Below are positions 1 to 6,729 of a DNA stretch of 12,096 nucleotides, piece by piece. The stretch's first letter is position 1. Every line of letters begins with the position of its first letter. The DNA lies in the NCBI GenBank assembly GCA_003445795.1, contig DMCN01000068.1, positions 1 through 12,096 on the forward strand, in the 5' to 3' direction. The DNA comes from Gallionellaceae bacterium. GTDB lineage: Bacteria; Pseudomonadota; Gammaproteobacteria; Burkholderiales; Gallionellaceae. The notes under the pieces were generated by a model, which saw only the letters and a program-made list of their open reading frames with translations, was not told the origin of the DNA and did no database searches. Made by a program: the position numbers and the translations under genes.

Positions 1-1
1 A

Positions 2-547
2 CTGGCTGACAAGGAAGTCGACCGTAACCGCGGCGGCCACCTGCCCACCGTCGATATCGTCGCCAACTACAACAACAGCTACACCGGCTACAGCAGCTTC
101 ACCGGTGGTGCCACCGACGTGCGCAGCACCAGCGTCGGGCTGCAGCTCAACATGCCGCTGTTCCAGGGCGGCGCCACCCAGTCCAAATGGCGCGAAGCCG
201 AAGCCAACCGCACGCGTGCCAACCATGAACTGGAGAACGCCCGCCGCAACGTCGAAGTGCAGACCCGCCAGGCCTATCTCGGGGTGGTGAGCGGCATCGC
301 CCAGGTGCAGGCATTGCAACAGGCATTGAAGTCGAGCGAGAGCCTGCTGGAAGCCAGCAAGCTGGGACATGAAGTGGGAGTACGTACCAACCTGGACGTG
401 TTGAACGCGCAGCAACAGGCCTATGCCACGCGGCGCGATCTGTACCAGGCCGAGTACAACTATCTGATCAGCCAGCTACGCCTGAAGGCGGCGGTGGGCG
501 GGTTGGTGGAAGAGGATGTGACGCGGGTGAATCAGGCGTTGCATTAA
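2..547 (+). CDS. tolC: TolC-family outer membrane efflux protein, C-terminal part (5' truncated by window edge)
   Basis: This is the last 181 codons of a TolC-type outer-membrane channel, the exit duct of tripartite type I secretion or RND efflux systems. The frame is open from base 2 and stops with TAA at 545-547. The sequence shows the family pattern of the second structural repeat: a GHLPTVD-like start of a beta strand, alternating Y/N/S residues of the barrel strands, the strand-to-helix turn NMPLFQGG, then a long Ala/Gln/Glu-rich helical hairpin containing the A-L-x-S-S-x-x-L-x-A-S pattern and the G-x-R-T-x-L-D-V-L-N-A-Q-Q motif typical of TolC/CusC relatives. The protein ends shortly after this hairpin, as is usual. 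The N-terminus and signal peptide lie outside the window. It is convergent with rfbD, so it is probably not part of the sugar operon. The exact transport partner cannot be told. Confidence 0.93.
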   Translation: MADKEVDRNRGGHLPTVDIVANYNNSYTGYSSFTGGATDVRSTSVGLQLNMPLFQGGATQSKWREAEANRTRANHELENARRNVEVQTRQAYLGVVSGIAQVQALQQALKSSESLLEASKLGHEVGVRTNLDVLNAQQQAYATRRDLYQAEYNYLISQLRLKAAVGGLVEEDVTRVNQALH

Positions 548-564
548 ACCCAAATCATTTAGGC

Positions 565-592
565 CGTCATTCCGGCGAAGGCCGGAATCCAG
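565..592 (+). repeat. REP/dRS3-like hairpin repeat, left copy
   Basis: A 28-bp unit whose core is a perfect 8-bp stem, ATTCCGGC at 569-576 and GCCGGAAT at 581-588, closed by the 4-base loop GAAG. An exact reverse-complement copy lies at 699-726. The attcc...ggaat core resembles the short dispersed palindromes known as REP or, in Neisseria, dRS3 elements. Assignment to such a family is from pattern memory. It lies 17 bp after the tolC stop codon. Confidence 0.85.
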
Positions 593-698
593 TCATCAAA
601 TGTGCTGCGAAGCAGACAAAAAAGAACCAACTGCGATGAGTTTCGAGGGACGGCCAAGCCAAGATGACGACTCGCTTACGCGAGAATTATTTGATCAC

Positions 699-726
699 CT
701 GGATTCCGGCCTTCGCCGGAATGACG
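699..726 (-). repeat. REP/dRS3-like hairpin repeat, right copy in inverted orientation
   Basis: This is the exact reverse complement of 565-592 over all 28 bp, with its own 8-bp hairpin (703-710 pairing with 715-722, loop CTTC). The pair is extended on the inner side by an imperfect continuation, atcaaat at 595-601 against atttgat at 689-695, so the whole 162-bp segment can fold into one long cruciform or into separate hairpins. It ends 3 bp before the rfbD stop codon on the other strand. Confidence 0.85.
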
Positions 727-729
727 TAA

Positions 730-1638
730 TTACCTAGGCTCAACCTGCTCGTAGAGCAGGTGCATGCAAGCAGAGAGGCTTTTCTGCCACTGCGGCATCA
801 CGATCCCGAAGGTGTCGCGCACTTTATCGTTCGCCAGCACCGAGTTGGCGGGGCGTTTCGCGGCCACAGGATATTCTTGCGTGGCGATGGGCTTGATGAC
901 CAGCGCCTTGTCCGCGAGAGCGGCATCGTACTGGCGCGCTAGGCGCACGATCTCTTCCGCATACTGATGCCAACTGGTGCGACCGCCCGCAGTCAGATGA
1001 TAGGTCCCGCCCAGTTCCTCGCTCCAGTCGCTCATCTCCCATGCGATCAGCGCATGGACGGTCGCATTGGCGAGATCCCTGGCCCAGGTCGGCGCGCCGG
1101 ACTGGTCAGCGACGATGCGCAATTCCCCGCGTTCCTTCGCCAGCCGCAAAACAGTCTTCACGAAATTCCCGCCGTGCACGCCATATACCCAGCTGGTGCG
1201 CAGGATGAGGTGTCTGCAACCCGAGGCGCGTATAGCTTGCTCTCCGGCCAGCTTGGTCTTGCCGTAGACGTTCTGCGGGTTTGGCACGTCATCCTCGGTA
1301 TAGGCGGAAGATTTGCTGCTGTCGAAGACGTAATCGGTGGAATAGTGAACCAGCACTGAGCCGAGTTGTTTTGCTTCCTCAGCCAGAATGGCGGGCGCCA
1401 CGGCATTTACCGCCGATGCAAGCGCGGTATCGCTTTCGGCTTTGTCGACGGCGGTGTAGGCGGCTGCATTGATGATGATGTCGGGGCGCAGGTCGCGCAG
1501 CACCCGACGGACATTGCCGCTGTTGGTCAACTCCAGTTCATGGTGTTCCGGGGCGATCAGGGTGCCGAGCGCGGGAAGCGAGCGTTGCAGTTCCCAGCCA
1601 ATCTGCCCATTCTTGCCGACGAGCAGGATCTTTTTCAT
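730..1638 (-). CDS. rfbD: dTDP-4-dehydrorhamnose reductase
   Basis: RfbD/RmlD carries out the last step to dTDP-L-rhamnose, the NAD(P)H-dependent reduction of dTDP-4-keto-L-rhamnose in the cytoplasm. The 302-residue protein has the normal family length. Visible features are the nucleotide-binding loop GKNGQIG at residues 8-14, the INAAAYTAVDKAE motif around 56-68, the S-T-D-Y-V-F-D segment at 100-106 and the short-chain dehydrogenase pair Tyr125-x-x-x-Lys129 (YGKTK). The ATG at 1638 overlaps the rfbC stop codon in an ATGA tetranucleotide, which fixes the start and implies translational coupling. It is the last gene of the leftward block and ends with TAA just beside the inverted repeat. No lesion is seen. 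Assignment is secure from motifs plus the complete rfbBADC set around it. Confidence 0.96.
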   Translation of the reverse strand: MKKILLVGKNGQIGWELQRSLPALGTLIAPEHHELELTNSGNVRRVLRDLRPDIIINAAAYTAVDKAESDTALASAVNAVAPAILAEEAKQLGSVLVHYSTDYVFDSSKSSAYTEDDVPNPQNVYGKTKLAGEQAIRASGCRHLILRTSWVYGVHGGNFVKTVLRLAKERGELRIVADQSGAPTWARDLANATVHALIAWEMSDWSEELGGTYHLTAGGRTSWHQYAEEIVRLARQYDAALADKALVIKPIATQEYPVAAKRPANSVLANDKVRDTFGIVMPQWQKSLSACMHLLYEQVEPR

Positions 1639-2180
1639 GCGAACAGTTCGGCCTGCTTGAACAGCTTACCCGCAGCATCTTTGTCCGAGAGTATCGGTGC
1701 CTTGGTGAGCGGCCAATCGATCGCAAGGGTGGGATCGTTCCAGGCGATGCAGCGTTCATGCTCCCGATGCCAATAATCGGTAGTCTTGTAGAGCGACTCT
1801 GCTTGTTCGCTGAGAGTCAGGAATCCATGGGCGAAACCTTCCGGTATCCACAACATGCGTTTGTTCTCGGCACTGAGATGTACGCCGAACCATTTGCCGA
1901 AAGTGGGTGAAGAAAGGCGGAGATCGATGCTGACGTCGAACACCTCGCCGGCGATGACTCGTACCAGTTTGCCCTGCGGTTGTTCGACCTGATAATGCAA
2001 GCCGCGCAGTACGTTGTGTCTGGAAAGCGAGTGGTTATCCTGCACGAACCGGGCAGGACGCCCGATCAGCTCTTCGAAACCGGATTGGTTGAAACTCTCA
2101 TAAAAGAAGCCTCTCCCGTCTTCAAATACCTGCGGCTCGATGATGAGCAGGTCGGCAAGTTTGGTAGTCGTGGCCTTCAT
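1635..2180 (-). CDS. rfbC: dTDP-4-dehydrorhamnose 3,5-epimerase
   Basis: RfbC/RmlC epimerises dTDP-4-keto-6-deoxy-D-glucose at C3 and C5, giving the L-rhamno configuration. The 181-residue cupin has the standard length and the diagnostic RGLHYQ motif at residues 59-64. Expected active-site residues are visible: His62, Lys72, a Tyr near 131 and Asp167. The FxDxRGxFxE-like N-terminal strand (FEDGRGFFYESF, 19-30) and the WIPEGFAHGF strand (111-120) are also typical. The gene starts 4 bp after the rfbA stop and its own stop overlaps the rfbD start by 4 bp, so it is inside a continuous translational chain. The upstream ribosome site is weak, as expected for a coupled gene. No oddities seen. Confidence 0.97.
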   Translation of the reverse strand: MKATTTKLADLLIIEPQVFEDGRGFFYESFNQSGFEELIGRPARFVQDNHSLSRHNVLRGLHYQVEQPQGKLVRVIAGEVFDVSIDLRLSSPTFGKWFGVHLSAENKRMLWIPEGFAHGFLTLSEQAESLYKTTDYWHREHERCIAWNDPTLAIDWPLTKAPILSDKDAAGKLFKQAELFA

Positions 2181-2184
2181 CAGC

Positions 2185-3057
2185 CTAGAGAGCTTCCTTC
2201 AGGATCGCTTGCAGATACTGCCCATAGGCATTCTTGGACAGCACGGCAGCAAGTTTCTCCAGTTGCGCTGCCGAGATGTATCCCTTGCGGAACGCGATCT
2301 CCTCAGGGCAGGCGATCTTCAGACCTTGGCGCTTTTCCAGCGTCTGGATGAACATGGACGCTTCCAGCAGTGACTCGTGAGTGCCGGTATCCAGCCATGC
2401 AAGTCCGCGGTGCATCAGTTGAACGTCGAGCGAGTCGGCGTCGAGGAAAGACTGCATCACCGAGGTGATTTCCAGTTCGCCGCGCTTGGACGGTTTGGCC
2501 GCCTTGGCGAATTCGATCACGCGGTTGTCAAAGAAATACAGTCCGGTGAGCGCGTAGTTCGATTTCGGCTGTTGCGGTTTTTCTTCGATACTGAGTACGC
2601 GTCCGGCCTTGTCGAATTCGACCACGCCGTAGCGCTCCGGATCGTGCACGTGATAGGCGAATACGGTTGCACCACTGTCTTTGCTCGCGGCAGAGGCCAA
2701 CATGGACTCGAAGTTGTGGCCGTAGAAGATGTTGTCACCCAGCACCAGCGCGCAGGAATCATTGCCGATGAATTTCTCGCCGAGGATGAAAGCCTGTGGC
2801 AAGCCGTCCGGAGACGGCTGCACCGTATAGGACAGATTCAAACCCCATTGCGAACCGTCACCCAGCAACTGTTCGAAGCGCGGCGTGTCCTGCGGGGTGG
2901 AGATCACCAGAATATCGCGTATCCCCGCCAGCATCAGCGTGGAGAGCGGGTAGTAGATCATCGGTTTGTCGTAGATCGGCAGAAGTTGTTTGGAAACCGG
3001 CAGCGTCACCGGATATAGCCGTGTGCCGGACCCACCGGCGAGAATGATGCCTTTCAT
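2185..3057 (-). CDS. rfbA: Glucose-1-phosphate thymidylyltransferase
   Basis: RfbA/RmlA makes dTDP-D-glucose from dTTP and glucose-1-phosphate, the committed step of the dTDP-L-rhamnose pathway. The 290-residue protein is full length. It carries the nucleotidyltransferase signature GGSGTRLYPVT at residues 8-18 followed by the S-K-Q-L-L-P-I-Y-D-K-P-M segment, the metal-binding L-G-D-N-I-F-Y-G at 106-113 (Asp108), the EEKP motif, and the late W-L-D-T-G-T-H-E segment. A GGAG ribosome-binding site (minus strand, bases 3066-3069) sits 8 bp before the ATG. That is a better site than its neighbours have, and it fits with rfbA being restarted after the unrelated ATPase gene that ends 31 bp upstream. 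The stop TAG is 4 bp from rfbC. Confidence 0.97.
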   Translation of the reverse strand: MKGIILAGGSGTRLYPVTLPVSKQLLPIYDKPMIYYPLSTLMLAGIRDILVISTPQDTPRFEQLLGDGSQWGLNLSYTVQPSPDGLPQAFILGEKFIGNDSCALVLGDNIFYGHNFESMLASAASKDSGATVFAYHVHDPERYGVVEFDKAGRVLSIEEKPQQPKSNYALTGLYFFDNRVIEFAKAAKPSKRGELEITSVMQSFLDADSLDVQLMHRGLAWLDTGTHESLLEASMFIQTLEKRQGLKIACPEEIAFRKGYISAAQLEKLAAVLSKNAYGQYLQAILKEAL

Positions 3058-3088
3058 ATTCTGTGCTCCATTTGATTTTCAGTATCTG

Positions 3089-4222
3089 TCATGCCGACAG
3101 GCCATTCAGCCAATTTGCGGCATCGGTAATTCTGATGCCGTTGCGTAATTCTTCCTGACGCAGGTTATAAACGATCTGCACAGCTTCCGCCTCGGCAAAC
3201 TGTTCGGCAAACCGAACCAATCCGCGATGAGGCTTATTGTCACCCAACTTGCACTCTATCATCTGCGTGACCTTGCCGTTCTCGCCCAAAGCGAAATCGA
3301 CTTCGGCACCATCCTTGGTGCGGATGTAATGCAGACTGACCGCGCGTCCCGCGCTGTCCTGCAAAAAATGGACATGCTTCAGCAGCATTCCCGCCACTGC
3401 GTTTTCCAGCCGCACACCCTCGTCTCCATTCACCAGCCCGGTATCGAAGAAATACACCTTGGGGCTTTGCAAAAGTGCACGTGCAACATTGTGATGCCAT
3501 GGCTGCACAGTGAAAACAATAAACAAAGCCTGCAGGATATCCAGATAGCGCTTGAGGGTAGCCGGAGCGACCGCCAGATCGCGGGCGATCGATGCCAGAG
3601 ACAACGGCGACCCGACCCGTTCGCGCAGCAACGTCACAAACATGCGCATGGTGTTGATCTCATGCACGCGCGAAAACTCCAGCACGTCTTCGCGGATCAA
3701 GTCGTTGAAGTATTGCGAGCGCCAGCGGTCTGCCTGTGTTGCATCTGCCGCCAGACAGGGCTCCGGAAAGCCGCCGCGTATCAGCAAGTGGTCCAGCGCT
3801 TCGGCCGGAGCGACCTGGAGCTGCTTGCACCATTCGTGCACCGAGAAAGGATGCAAGCGAAAGGAGAAATATCGGCCAGCCAGCGAATCGCCGCCCTGCC
3901 GAAAGGTTTCCATCCGTGCGCTGCCCGTTATCAGCAAAGCCTGACCTGGCGCACGACCGTCTACAACACCCTTCAGCCAGTTCTTCCACTCGTGCATCTT
4001 GTGGATCTCATCCATCACCAGCAGCTTTGCACGCGGATTCCAGGTTTGCCGCTGCAAAACCGCACGATCCTGCAACACGTCCCAGTTGAGATACTGGGGC
4101 GAGTCGAACGAAGTCATAAGCTGGCGGGCGAGCGTAGTCTTTCCAACCTGCCGTGGGCCGGTCAATACCACCATCTTGGTGGCAAGATCCTTCAGCACGA
4201 GATCATCGAGATAGCGTTTCAT
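3089..4222 (-). CDS. AAA_14 / DUF4143 family ATP-binding protein
   Basis: A 377-residue P-loop ATPase of the widespread AAA_14-DUF4143 group, which has no agreed biological function. Walker A is GPRQVGKTT at residues 22-30 (Lys28). Walker B is KLLVMDEIHKM at 66-76 (Asp71, Glu72), and a sensor-like ITGSAR lies at 98-103. A winged-helix-like stretch (about 205-230) follows. The C-terminal domain has the pattern of a PD-(D/E)XK nuclease fold: AEVDF near 306-310 and IECK at 322-325. The start at 4222 (MKRYLDD...) is preferred because relatives usually begin so. A longer frame to 4279 would translate the palindrome at 4237-4274. No clear Shine-Dalgarno is seen. It sits between rfbB and rfbA, separated from rfbB by 147 bp, unlike the tightly spaced sugar genes, so it looks like an inserted cargo gene. 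A role in sugar synthesis is not indicated. It appears intact. Confidence 0.92.
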   Translation of the reverse strand: MKRYLDDLVLKDLATKMVVLTGPRQVGKTTLARQLMTSFDSPQYLNWDVLQDRAVLQRQTWNPRAKLLVMDEIHKMHEWKNWLKGVVDGRAPGQALLITGSARMETFRQGGDSLAGRYFSFRLHPFSVHEWCKQLQVAPAEALDHLLIRGGFPEPCLAADATQADRWRSQYFNDLIREDVLEFSRVHEINTMRMFVTLLRERVGSPLSLASIARDLAVAPATLKRYLDILQALFIVFTVQPWHHNVARALLQSPKVYFFDTGLVNGDEGVRLENAVAGMLLKHVHFLQDSAGRAVSLHYIRTKDGAEVDFALGENGKVTQMIECKLGDNKPHRGLVRFAEQFAEAEAVQIVYNLRQEELRNGIRITDAANWLNGLSA

Positions 4223-4236
4223 GATCGTGAGAATAC

Positions 4237-4274
4237 TATAAATGCAATAAAGTCGCGACTTTATTGCATTTATA
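4237..4274. promoter_or_regulatory. Perfect 38-bp AT-rich palindrome upstream of the AAA_14 gene, candidate operator
   Basis: The half-site tataaatgcaataaagtcg (4237-4255) is followed immediately by its exact reverse complement (4256-4274), with no spacer. An extra direct copy of the inner part, caataaagtcg, lies at 4277-4287, giving three copies of that 11-mer in about 43 bp. It starts 14 bp before the preferred start codon of the ATPase gene and overlaps the place where its promoter should be; a TATAGT -10-like hexamer on the minus strand occupies 4235-4240. Bases 4231-4290 are about 27% GC by hand count, far below the surroundings. Position suggests an operator or a recognition site for the ATPase itself. 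This function is inferred. Confidence 0.6.
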
Positions 4275-4369
4275 ATCAATAAAGTCGTAAATCGAGTGCT
4301 TTAAATAACTCGCCCTGCTTCTGGGTCTGCCGAAGGACCGGTATGACAGCCGAATGAAACAATTTGGCT

Positions 4370-5425
4370 TTAAGCGCCGTAATGTTTCTTAACCCAATTT
4401 TGGTATTCGCCGCTGGTCACACCTTTAACCCAAGTGCCGTTGGAGAGATACCACTCAACCGTCTTGCGCAGACCGCTCTCGAAGTTCTCCTGCGGCTTCC
4501 AACCCAGCTCGTGCGCAATCTTGTTGGCGTCGATCGCATAACGCATGTCGTGACCCGGGCGGTCGGTCACATAGGTGATCAGTTTGTTGTGCGGCGCGCC
4601 CTGCGGATGCAACTCATCGAGGATGGTGCAGATGGACTGCACCACTTCAAGATTGGTCTTCTCGTTCCAGCCGCCGATGTTGTAGGTCTCTCCGGGCGTG
4701 CCCTTTTCCAGCACCAGTCGCAGTGCGCGCGCATGGTCATCGACATAGAGCCAGTCGCGGATGTTGTCGCCCTTGCCGTAGATCGGCAGCGGCTTGCCGT
4801 TGACCGCGTTCAGGATCACCAGCGGGATGAGTTTCTCCGGGAAGTGATAAGGGCCGTAGTTGTTGGAGCAGTTGGTGGTGACGACCGGCAGGCCGTAGGT
4901 GTGGTGCCAGGCACGAACCAGGTGGTCGCTCGACGCCTTGCTGGCGGAATAGGGCGAATTGGGTTCGTAAGCCATGTCTTCGGTGAAGAACCCCGTATCG
5001 TCCAGACTGCCGTACACCTCGTCGGTCGAGATGTGGTGGAAACGGAACGCGGCCTTGCCGGCGGCATCCAGTTCGTTCCAGTAGGCGCGCGCGGCTTCGA
5101 GCAGGGTGTAAGTGCCGACGATGTTGGTCTGGATGAAATCGGCCGGACCGGAGATGGAGCGATCCACATGCGATTCGGCGGCGAGGTGCATGATTGCATC
5201 GGGCCGGTGCTCGCGGAACACGCGAGCGACTTCGGCGGCATCGCAGATATCGACCTGCTCGAAGCGGTAGCGCGGGTTGTCCGAAACAGAGGCGAGCGAC
5301 TGCAGGTTTCCTGCGTAGGTGAGCTTGTCGACGTTGACCACGGAGCAGTCGGTATCGTTGATGAACTGGCGCACAACCGCTGAGCCGATAAAACCGGCGC
5401 CGCCGGTGACGATGATTTTTTTCAT
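4370..5425 (-). CDS. rfbB: dTDP-glucose 4,6-dehydratase
   Basis: RfbB/RmlB converts dTDP-D-glucose to dTDP-4-keto-6-deoxy-D-glucose using tightly bound NAD+, the second step of rhamnose precursor synthesis. The 351-residue extended short-chain dehydrogenase has the TGGAGFIG cofactor loop at residues 7-14, the HLAAESHVDRS motif at 80-90, the catalytic Thr134-Asp135-Glu136 triplet (STDEVYG) and Tyr159-x-x-x-Lys163 (YSASK), followed by the NCSNNYGPYHFPEKLIP substrate loop at 185-201. Length and motifs are normal. Its ATG overlaps the waaA stop in an ATGA, tying it to the inner-core genes upstream. Downstream the order is broken by the AAA_14 gene before rfbA resumes. Distant paralogs act on other sugars, but the neighbours make the dTDP-glucose assignment firm. 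Confidence 0.97.
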   Translation of the reverse strand: MKKIIVTGGAGFIGSAVVRQFINDTDCSVVNVDKLTYAGNLQSLASVSDNPRYRFEQVDICDAAEVARVFREHRPDAIMHLAAESHVDRSISGPADFIQTNIVGTYTLLEAARAYWNELDAAGKAAFRFHHISTDEVYGSLDDTGFFTEDMAYEPNSPYSASKASSDHLVRAWHHTYGLPVVTTNCSNNYGPYHFPEKLIPLVILNAVNGKPLPIYGKGDNIRDWLYVDDHARALRLVLEKGTPGETYNIGGWNEKTNLEVVQSICTILDELHPQGAPHNKLITYVTDRPGHDMRYAIDANKIAHELGWKPQENFESGLRKTVEWYLSNGTWVKGVTSGEYQNWVKKHYGA

Positions 5426-6729
5426 GAAGCCGATTTTACCTGAGGGTTGATCAATTCGTTATAGAGCGACTGGTTCATGGCCAGCGAGATGTGGTTCATC
5501 GCGCACCGCGTTGCGCCGCGACTGCTGCTGACGAAGCGCTCGCCATTTTCGCCCATCTGTTTCAGGCGGTCCACATCCTGCAGCAGCACGTTGAGCTGGT
5601 GTACCAGATCGTCGGCATGGCTCACCCTGAGCGCAGCACCGCATTCGACCGCCTGCTCCGAGGCTTGCGTGAAATTGTAGGTATGCGGACCGATAAGCAC
5701 CGGCTTTCCGACAGCGCAGGCCTCGATCAGGTTCTGCCCGCCGAAGGGCAGCAGGCTGCCGCCGATGAAAGCGACATCACAGGCCGCGTAATAGGCGAAC
5801 ATCTCGCCCATGCTGTCACCCAGGACCACCTGCGTGTCGGCAGCAATCGGCTCGAAGGCACTGCGCTTCTGCATGCGCAGACCGTATTGGGCGATGAGAT
5901 CCGCCACCGCTTCGAAGCGTTGCGGGTGACGCGGGACGATAACGACTAGCAGACCGTGGATATCGGCGTGGGTCAATGCCTCCAGCAACAACGCCTCCTC
6001 GCCCTCGCGGGTGCTGGCGGCAAGAAAGATGCGGCGCCTGCTGCCGAAACGTTCGCGCAACTGCGCTCCCTGTTCCAACATCGCCGGTGGCGGGACGATG
6101 TCGAATTTGAGATTGCCCATCACCGGCACGGCGAGATTGCCGAGGCTGGCAAGACGCATCGCGTCCTCCTCGGTCTGTGCGGCGATCAGGTGCAGCTCAT
6201 GCAGCGCGGCGCGGGAGAGTTTGGGGAATTTTGCGTAACGTCGTGCCGACCGTTCCGAAAGGCGGGCATTGAGCAACAACAGCGGCAAGGCATCGGCATG
6301 ACAGGCATGGATCAGGTTGAACCAGATCTCGGTCTCCATCAATACGCCGATGCAGGGACGGAAATGCCGCAGGAAACGGCGCACAGCGAACGGGTAGTCG
6401 TAGGGCAGATAAACGCGCAGCACATCGTCGCCATAGAGTTGCTCACTCGCAGCCCGACCGGTCGGCGTGGTGTGGGTGAGCAGGATCTGGTGTTCTGGAT
6501 ACCGCTCGCGCAGATTCTGAATGAGCGTGGCCACCGCGCGCGTCTCGCCGACCGAGACGGAGTGCAGCCAGATGACGGGCTTGTCGCTGCGGACGGTGTA
6601 GCGTCCGAAACGCTCGCCGATATGGCGCAGGTATTCCGGCTGTTTGCGCGCGCGCCACAACAGATGGAAGAACACATATGGCAGCAACAGCCACAGCGCC
6701 AGAGTGTAGAAAGTGCGCGGCTTAAACAT
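5422..6729 (-). CDS. waaA: 3-deoxy-D-manno-octulosonic acid (Kdo) transferase
   Basis: WaaA/KdtA transfers Kdo from CMP-Kdo onto the lipid A precursor at the inner face of the cytoplasmic membrane. From the chosen start the protein is 435 residues, the usual size. An N-terminal membrane-anchoring segment (about 7-25, YTLALWLLLPYVFFHLLW) is followed by the conserved W-L-H-S-V-S-V-G-E-T at 54-63 (Glu62 the likely catalytic base), METEIWFN at 131-138, LNARLSERS at 153-161, and the C-terminal nucleotide-binding GGSLLPFGGQNLIEA at 323-337. The start at 6729 is preferred over an upstream ATG at 6819, because the extra 30 residues are a basic, non-homologous stretch lying inside waaC. The chosen start overlaps the waaC stop by 8 bp, and the gene's stop overlaps rfbB by 4 bp. 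Mono- or bifunctionality cannot be read from sequence. Confidence 0.96.
   Translation of the reverse strand: MFKPRTFYTLALWLLLPYVFFHLLWRARKQPEYLRHIGERFGRYTVRSDKPVIWLHSVSVGETRAVATLIQNLRERYPEHQILLTHTTPTGRAASEQLYGDDVLRVYLPYDYPFAVRRFLRHFRPCIGVLMETEIWFNLIHACHADALPLLLLNARLSERSARRYAKFPKLSRAALHELHLIAAQTEEDAMRLASLGNLAVPVMGNLKFDIVPPPAMLEQGAQLRERFGSRRRIFLAASTREGEEALLLEALTHADIHGLLVVIVPRHPQRFEAVADLIAQYGLRMQKRSAFEPIAADTQVVLGDSMGEMFAYYAACDVAFIGGSLLPFGGQNLIEACAVGKPVLIGPHTYNFTQASEQAVECGAALRVSHADDLVHQLNVLLQDVDRLKQMGENGERFVSSSRGATRCAMNHISLAMNQSLYNELINPQVKSAS

Larger units (their letters stand above)
565..726. terminator. Possible bidirectional transcription stop between convergent tolC and rfbD
   Basis: The two convergent genes are separated only by this inverted hairpin pair, so either strand produces a GC-rich 8-bp hairpin within about 25 bases of a stop codon. 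A smaller perfect hairpin, CTCGC-TTAC-GCGAG at 671-684, lies between the copies. No run of T follows the hairpins on either strand, so a classical Rho-independent terminator is not shown. The role is inferred from position alone. Confidence 0.3.

Noticed and set aside
560..739. TAGGC at 560-564 and 735-739 as a target-site duplication around the inverted repeat pair
   Set aside because: The left copy abuts the repeat but the right copy is 8 bp away from it, so the pair does not flank the element symmetrically; a 5-mer match is easily chance.
4223..4279. Longer N-terminus for the AAA_14 protein starting at 4279
   Set aside because: It would be encoded largely by the palindrome, and relatives usually begin near M-K-R-Y-L. 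It is not excluded absolutely, as no clear ribosome site marks either start.
3227..4282. Long open frame (351 codons) on the plus strand opposite the AAA_14 gene
   Set aside because: Antisense shadow. The end of the frame is only mirrored by the palindrome at 4237-4274, which makes both strands read the same residues there.
4293..4312. CGAGT/ACTCG inverted repeat as a terminator after rfbB
   Set aside because: Only a 5-bp stem with a 10-base loop and no T-run on the transcribed strand; too weak to call. It also lies on the upstream side of the palindrome rather than next to the rfbB stop.
3086..4349. 7-bp inverted match ctgtcat (3086-3092) and atgacag (4343-4349) as ends of an inserted element carrying the ATPase gene
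   Set aside because: Seven bases is within chance over this search space, and no duplication flanks the pair.
4364..5383. Long open frame (339 codons) on the plus strand opposite rfbB
   Set aside because: Antisense shadow of rfbB. The translation is low-complexity Val/Gly/Arg-rich with no recognisable domain.
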